A stretch of 31,618 bases of DNA from Saccoglossus kowalevskii (lineage: Eukaryota > Hemichordata > Enteropneusta > Harrimaniidae). Below are positions 28,644 to 31,618 of this stretch, piece after piece (within the stretch, counting starts at the first letter, position 1; every line of letters begins with the position of its first letter). Both the position numbers and the translations under genes were made by a program. The DNA is taken from the NCBI RefSeq assembly GCF_000003605.2, contig NW_003129656.1, positions 1 through 31,618 on the forward strand, read 5' to 3'. The notes beneath the pieces were generated by a model, which was not told the DNA's origin, searched no databases, and was given only the letters and a program-made list of their open reading frames with translations.

Positions 28644-28763
28644 GCCTACTGCCAAACCAAAGCAGAATACACCAGTTCACGTCCGATCACTGAAGTTAAG
28701 CTGCATCGGGCGTGGTTAGTACTTGCAAGGGAGACCGGCTGGGAATACCACGTGCATTAGGCT
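28644..28763 (+). rRNA. 5S rRNA-like copy 134
   Basis: Class III copy, same form as copy 39. Confidence 0.88.
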
Positions 28764-28859
28764 CATCAACATTTTTATTCCACCGTACATACTAAATTTT
28801 TCCAGGAATTTTTTGCATAGCCAAAGCAATAAATCATCTTCAATTCCGACGAATATTCA

Positions 28860-28979
28860 GCCTACTGCCAACTCATTGCAGAATACACCAGTTCTCGTCC
28901 GATCACTGAAGTTAAGCTGCATCGGGCGTGGTTGGTACTTGCATGGGAGACCGGCTGGGAATATCACGTGCAGTAGGCT
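28860..28979 (+). rRNA. 5S rRNA-like copy 135
   Basis: Class I copy with A13C, C14T, A75G and C105T. The 5' half matches copy 47 and the 3' half copy 95, so it is probably a recombinant. Confidence 0.89.
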
Positions 28980-29075
28980 TATCAACATTATTATTCCACC
29001 GTAAATGCAAACATTTTCCCGGGATTTGTTGCCTAGCTGAAGCAATAAATGACATTCAATTCCGACAAATATTCA

Positions 29076-29195
29076 GCCTACTGCCAAACCAATGCAGAAT
29101 ACACCAGTTCACGTCCGATCACTGAAGTTAAGCTGCATCGGGCGTGGTTAGTACTTGCAAGGGAGACCGGCTGGGAATACCACGTGCATTAGGCT
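29076..29195 (+). rRNA. 5S rRNA-like copy 136
   Basis: Class III copy with T17A, T36A, T85A and G114T, preceded by a mosaic A/B spacer. Confidence 0.88.
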
Positions 29196-29292
29196 CATCA
29201 ACATTTTTATTCCACCGTACATACTAACTTTTTCCCGGAATTTTTTTGCATAGCCGAAGCAATAAATGATCTCCAATTCCGACGAATATTCA

Positions 29293-29412
29293 GCCTACTG
29301 CCAACCCATTGCAGAATACACCAGTTCTCGTCCGATCACTGAAGTTAAGCTGCATTGGGCGTGGTTAGTACTTGCATGGGAGACCGGCAGGGAATGCCAC
29401 GTGCAGTAGGCT
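29293..29412 (+). rRNA. 5S rRNA-like copy 137
   Basis: Class I copy with A13C, C64T, T97A and A104G. Confidence 0.89.
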
Positions 29413-29508
29413 TATCAACATTTTTATTCCACCGTACATACAAATCTTTTCCCGGGATTTGTTGCCTAGCCGAAGTATTTAATTACATTCAATTCCGACA
29501 AATATTCA

Positions 29509-29628
29509 GCCTACTGCCAAACCATTGCAGAATACACCAGTTCTTGTCCGATCACTGAAGTTAATCTGCATCGGGCATGGTTAGTACTTGCATGGGAGAC
29601 CGGCTGGGAATACCACGTGCAGTAGGCT
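29509..29628 (+). rRNA. 5S rRNA-like copy 138
   Basis: Class II copy with C37T. Confidence 0.9.
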
Positions 29629-29723
29629 TATCAACATTATTATACCACCGTACATGCAAACATTTTCCCGGGATTTGTTGCCTAGCCAAAGTATTAAATT
29701 TCATCAATTCCGACAAATATTCA

Positions 29724-29843
29724 GCCTACTGCCAAACCGTTGCAGAATACACCAGTTCTCGTCCGATCACTGAAGTTAAGCTGCATCGGGCGTGGTTGGT
29801 ACTTGCATGGGAGACCGGCAGGGAATACCACGTGCAGTAGGCT
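29724..29843 (+). rRNA. 5S rRNA-like copy 139
   Basis: Class I copy with A16G, A75G and T97A. Confidence 0.89.
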
Positions 29844-29939
29844 TATCAACATTATTATTCCACCGTACATACAAACCTTTTCCCGGGATTTGTTGCCTAG
29901 CCGAAGTATTAAATTACATTCAATTCCGACAAATATTCA

Positions 29940-30059
29940 GCCTACTGCCAAACCATTGCAGAATACACCAGTTCTCGTCCGATCACTGAAGTTGATCTGC
30001 ATCGGGCATGGTTAGTACTTGCATGGGAGACCGGCTGGGAATACCACGTGCAGTAGGCT
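29940..30059 (+). rRNA. 5S rRNA-like copy 140
   Basis: Class II copy with A55G. Confidence 0.9.
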
Positions 30060-30122
30060 TATTAACATTATTATTCCACCGTACATGCAAACATTTTCCC
30101 GGGATTTGTTGCCTAGCCGAAG

Positions 30123-30132
30123 CAATAAATGA
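30123..30132 (+). promoter_or_regulatory. TATA-like element upstream of copy 141
   Basis: CAATAAATGA lies at -33 to -24 relative to the 5S start. Class A spacers have TATTAAATTA at the same distance. AT-rich elements near -30 contribute to 5S transcription in insects, Neurospora and plants; the role here is inferred from position. Confidence 0.4.
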
Positions 30133-30155
30133 TCTCCAATTCCGACGAATATTCA

Positions 30156-30275
30156 GCCTACTGCCAACCCATTGCAGAATACACCAGTTCTCGTCCGATC
30201 ACTGAAGTTAAGCTGCATCGGGCGTGGTTAGTACTTGCATGGGAGACCGGCTGGGAATACCACGTGCAGTAGGCT
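30156..30275 (+). rRNA. 5S rRNA-like copy 141, one difference from consensus
   Basis: Class I copy whose only difference from the array consensus is A13C in loop A. All five helices pair, box A, the intermediate element and box C are consensus, and loop E is intact. It follows a mosaic spacer at 30060-30155. With copy 8 it is the best candidate for a transcribed 5S gene here. A13 is well conserved in animal 5S rRNA, so even this copy is not perfect. Confidence 0.92.
30206..30253 (+). promoter_or_regulatory. Internal control region of copy 141 (box A, intermediate element, box C)
   Basis: By alignment to the known type 1 Pol III promoter of 5S genes, box A falls at about positions 51-65, the intermediate element at 68-73 and box C at 81-98 of this copy. 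All three match the array consensus here. TFIIIA binding is expected from the family. The C-box carries C83 and G95, a swapped base pair relative to most animals. Confidence 0.6.
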
Positions 30276-30308
30276 TATCAACATTATTATTCCACCGTAC
30301 ATACAAAC

Positions 30309-30313
30309 TTTTT
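30309..30313 (+). terminator. Possible Pol III terminator after copy 141 (T5)
   Basis: This is the first run of four or more Ts after the 5S end at 30275. It lies 34 nt downstream because the nearer site reads ATTATTATT. Termination here would leave a 3' trailer to be trimmed. Confidence 0.4.
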
Positions 30314-30371
30314 CCCGGGATTTGTTGCCTAGCCAAAGTATTAAATTACATTCAATTCCGACAAATATTCA

Positions 30372-30491
30372 GCCTACTATCAAACCATTGCAGAATACAC
30401 CAGTTCTCGTCCGATCACTGAAGTTAATCTGCATCGGGCATGGTTAGTACTTGCATGAGAGACCGGCTGAGAATACCACGTGCATTAGGCT
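30372..30491 (+). rRNA. 5S rRNA-like copy 142
   Basis: Has G8A, C9T, G57T, G69A, G87A, G99A and G114T. Confidence 0.87.
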
Positions 30492-30587
30492 CATCAACAT
30501 TTTTATTCCACCATACATACTAACTTTTTCCCGGGATTTTTTGCCTAGCCGAAGTATTAAATTACATCCAATTCCGACGAATATTCA

Positions 30588-30706
30588 ACCTACTGACAAA
30601 CCATTGCAGAATACACCTGTTCTCGTCCGATCATTGAAGTTAAGCCCACCAGACGTGGTTAGTACTTGCATGGGAGACCGGCTGAGAATACCGCATGCAG
30701 TAGGCT
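30588..30706 (+). pseudogene. 5S pseudogene copy 143, box A region replaced
   Basis: Third copy with AAGCCCACCAGACGTG in place of the box A to helix II stretch, with G1A, C9A, A31T and C47T. It keeps G72 and adds G99A, A107G and G109A. Confidence 0.85.
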
Positions 30707-30801
30707 CATCAACATTTTTATTCCACCGTACATACTAACTTTTTTCCATGTTTTTTGGCCTAGCCGAGTATTAAATTACATTCAATTCCGACAAATATTC
30801 A

Positions 30802-30921
30802 GCCTACTGCCAAACCATTGCAGAATACACCAGTTCTCGTCTGATCACTGAAGTTAATCTGCATCGGGCATGGTTAGTACTTGCATGTGTGACCGGCTGG
30901 GAATACCACGTGCAGTCGTCA
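30802..30921 (+). rRNA. 5S rRNA-like copy 144, class IV 3' end
   Basis: Has C41T, G57T, G69A, G87T and A89T, and ends GCAGTCGTCA. Confidence 0.85.
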
Positions 30922-31017
30922 TATCAGCATTATTATTCTACCGTACATACAAACTTTTTCCAGGGATTTGTTGCCTAGCCGAAGTATTAAATTACATTCA
31001 ATTCCGACGAATATTCA

Positions 31018-31137
31018 GCCTACTGCCAAACCATTGCAGAATACACCAGTTCTTGTCCGATCACTGAAGTTAAGCTGCATCGGGCATGGTTAGTACTTGC
31101 AAGGGAGACCGGCTGGGAATACCACGTGCATTAGGCT
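31018..31137 (+). rRNA. 5S rRNA-like copy 145
   Basis: Class III copy with C37T, G69A, T85A and G114T. Confidence 0.88.
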
Positions 31138-31233
31138 CATCAACATTTTTATTCCACATTACATACTAACATTTTCCCATGTTTTTTTGCCTAGCCGAAG
31201 CAATAAAAGACATCCAATTGCAAGGAATATTCA

Positions 31234-31353
31234 GCCTACTGCCAAACCAAAGCAGAATACACCAGTTCACGTCCGATCACTGAAGTTAAGCTGCATCGGG
31301 CGTGGTTAGTACTTGCAAGGGAGACCGGCTGGGAATACCACGTGCATTAGGCT
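31234..31353 (+). rRNA. 5S rRNA-like copy 146
   Basis: Class III copy, same form as copy 39. Confidence 0.88.
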
Positions 31354-31449
31354 CATCAACATTTTTATTCCACCGTACATACTAACTTTTTCCCGGAATT
31401 TTTTGCATAGCCAAAGCAATAAATCATCTTCAATTCCGACGAATATTCA

Positions 31450-31569
31450 GCCTACTGCCAACTCATTGCAGAATACACCAGTTCTCGTCCGATCACTGAA
31501 GTTAAGCTGCATCGGGCGTGGTTAGTACTTGCATGGGGAGACGGGCTGGGATACCACGTGCAGTAATCT
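31450..31569 (+). rRNA. 5S rRNA-like copy 147, last in window
   Basis: Has A13C, C14T, one extra G in the helix IV loop stretch (ATGGGGAG), C93G, one A lost in loop E (GGGATACC), G117A and G118T. The following spacer (31570-31618) is cut by the window edge and has unusual TATCCACATTGTTATT. Confidence 0.86.
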
Positions 31570-31618
31570 TATCCACATTGTTATTCCACCGTACATACTA
31601 ACTTTTTCCCATGTTTTT

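Larger units (their letters stand above)
29293..30059 (+). repeat. Four-unit higher-order block (copies 137-140), matches 16786-17552
   Basis: See 16786-17552. The block is followed by a mosaic spacer at 30060-30155. Confidence 0.85.
1..31618 (+). repeat. Tandem array of about 147 5S rRNA-like units, period about 216 bp
   Basis: Every stretch of the window is a 5S-like region of about 120 nt followed by a spacer of about 96 nt, all in the same direction. Observed start-to-start distances run from 212 to 218 bp and are mostly 216. Numbering used in the copy entries: position 1 is the G of GCCTACTGCC and position 120 the T of GCAGTAGGCT. Inferred pairs: helix I 1-9 with 111-119; helix II 14-22 with 58-66; helix III 30-33 with 46-49; helix IV 82-87 with 92-96 and A84 bulged; helix V 68-72 with 105-109. 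Class I copies keep G57 and G69. Class II copies have G57T and G69A. Class III copies have T85A and G114T. Class IV copies end in A116C, G118T, T120A. The array is probably arthropod 5S rDNA or a satellite derived from it. Differences were read by eye, so single calls may be wrong. Confidence 0.95.

Noticed and set aside
1-31618. CRISPR array
   Set aside because: The repeats are long, spacers are themselves repeats of a few classes, and the repeated part is a eukaryotic 5S rRNA with Pol III promoter elements.
1-31618. 5S-derived SINE (SINE3 type) copies
   Set aside because: The units are strictly head to tail at constant spacing, without poly(A) or other tails, target-site duplications or unrelated flanks.
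1-31618. tRNA, U snRNA, histone or trans-spliced leader genes linked to the 5S units, as known in some animals
   Set aside because: The spacers are only about 96 bp, AT-rich, and contain no cloverleaf or other RNA gene that I can recognise on either strand.
1-31618. Bacterial or archaeal 5S rRNA operon
   Set aside because: The internal box A and box C pattern, loop C TCTCGTCCGATCA and the tandem layout without 16S or 23S are eukaryotic.

Overview
The whole window is one head-to-tail tandem array of 5S rRNA-like units on the + strand. I count 147 copies (146 complete plus the 3' part of one at the left edge). Each unit is about 216 bp: a 5S-like region of about 120 nt and a spacer of about 96 nt. 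I see no protein gene, tRNA, transposon or unique-sequence island. Both ends of the window lie inside the array, so its true borders are not visible.

The 5S region has the eukaryotic arrangement. A 9-bp terminal helix (GCCTACTGC with GCAGTAGGC) encloses the loop C signature TCTCGTCCGATCA, the box A-like AGTTAAGC, the loop E strands TTAGTA and GGGAATACC, and a helix IV hairpin around GGGAGACC. TCGTCCGATCAC and GAATACACC recall arthropod 5S rRNA, so an arthropod genome is my best guess. That rests on remembered family sequences, not on a search.

The copies are not homogenised. They differ from one another by several substitutions each, and the 5S region varies visibly, roughly as the spacer does. 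Most copies carry changes at positions expected to matter for TFIIIA/Pol III or for folding. Copies 8 (1464-1583) and 141 (30156-30275) are closest to the array consensus, with one difference each. Four body classes recur. Class I has G57 and G69 with intact helix V. Class II has G57T and G69A, which hit box A and helix V. Class III has T85A with G114T. Class IV has a class II-like body with a changed 3' end (GTCGTCA) that breaks helix I. Spacers also fall into classes A to D, and some are mosaics joined near a shared GCCTAGCC motif.

On top of the 216-bp period, blocks of three to eight units recur elsewhere in the window with the same private variants. Examples are 1896-3095 with 24760-25959, 17649-18628 with 22391-23370, 7938-9348 with 20882-22294, and 16786-17552 with 29293-30059. 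This points to segmental duplication and unequal exchange of multi-unit blocks. The array is either a diverged, largely non-functional 5S rDNA cluster or a 5S-derived satellite. The consensus itself shows paired changes in helices II, III and IV relative to remembered fly and human 5S, so its ancestor was a functional, folding 5S RNA.
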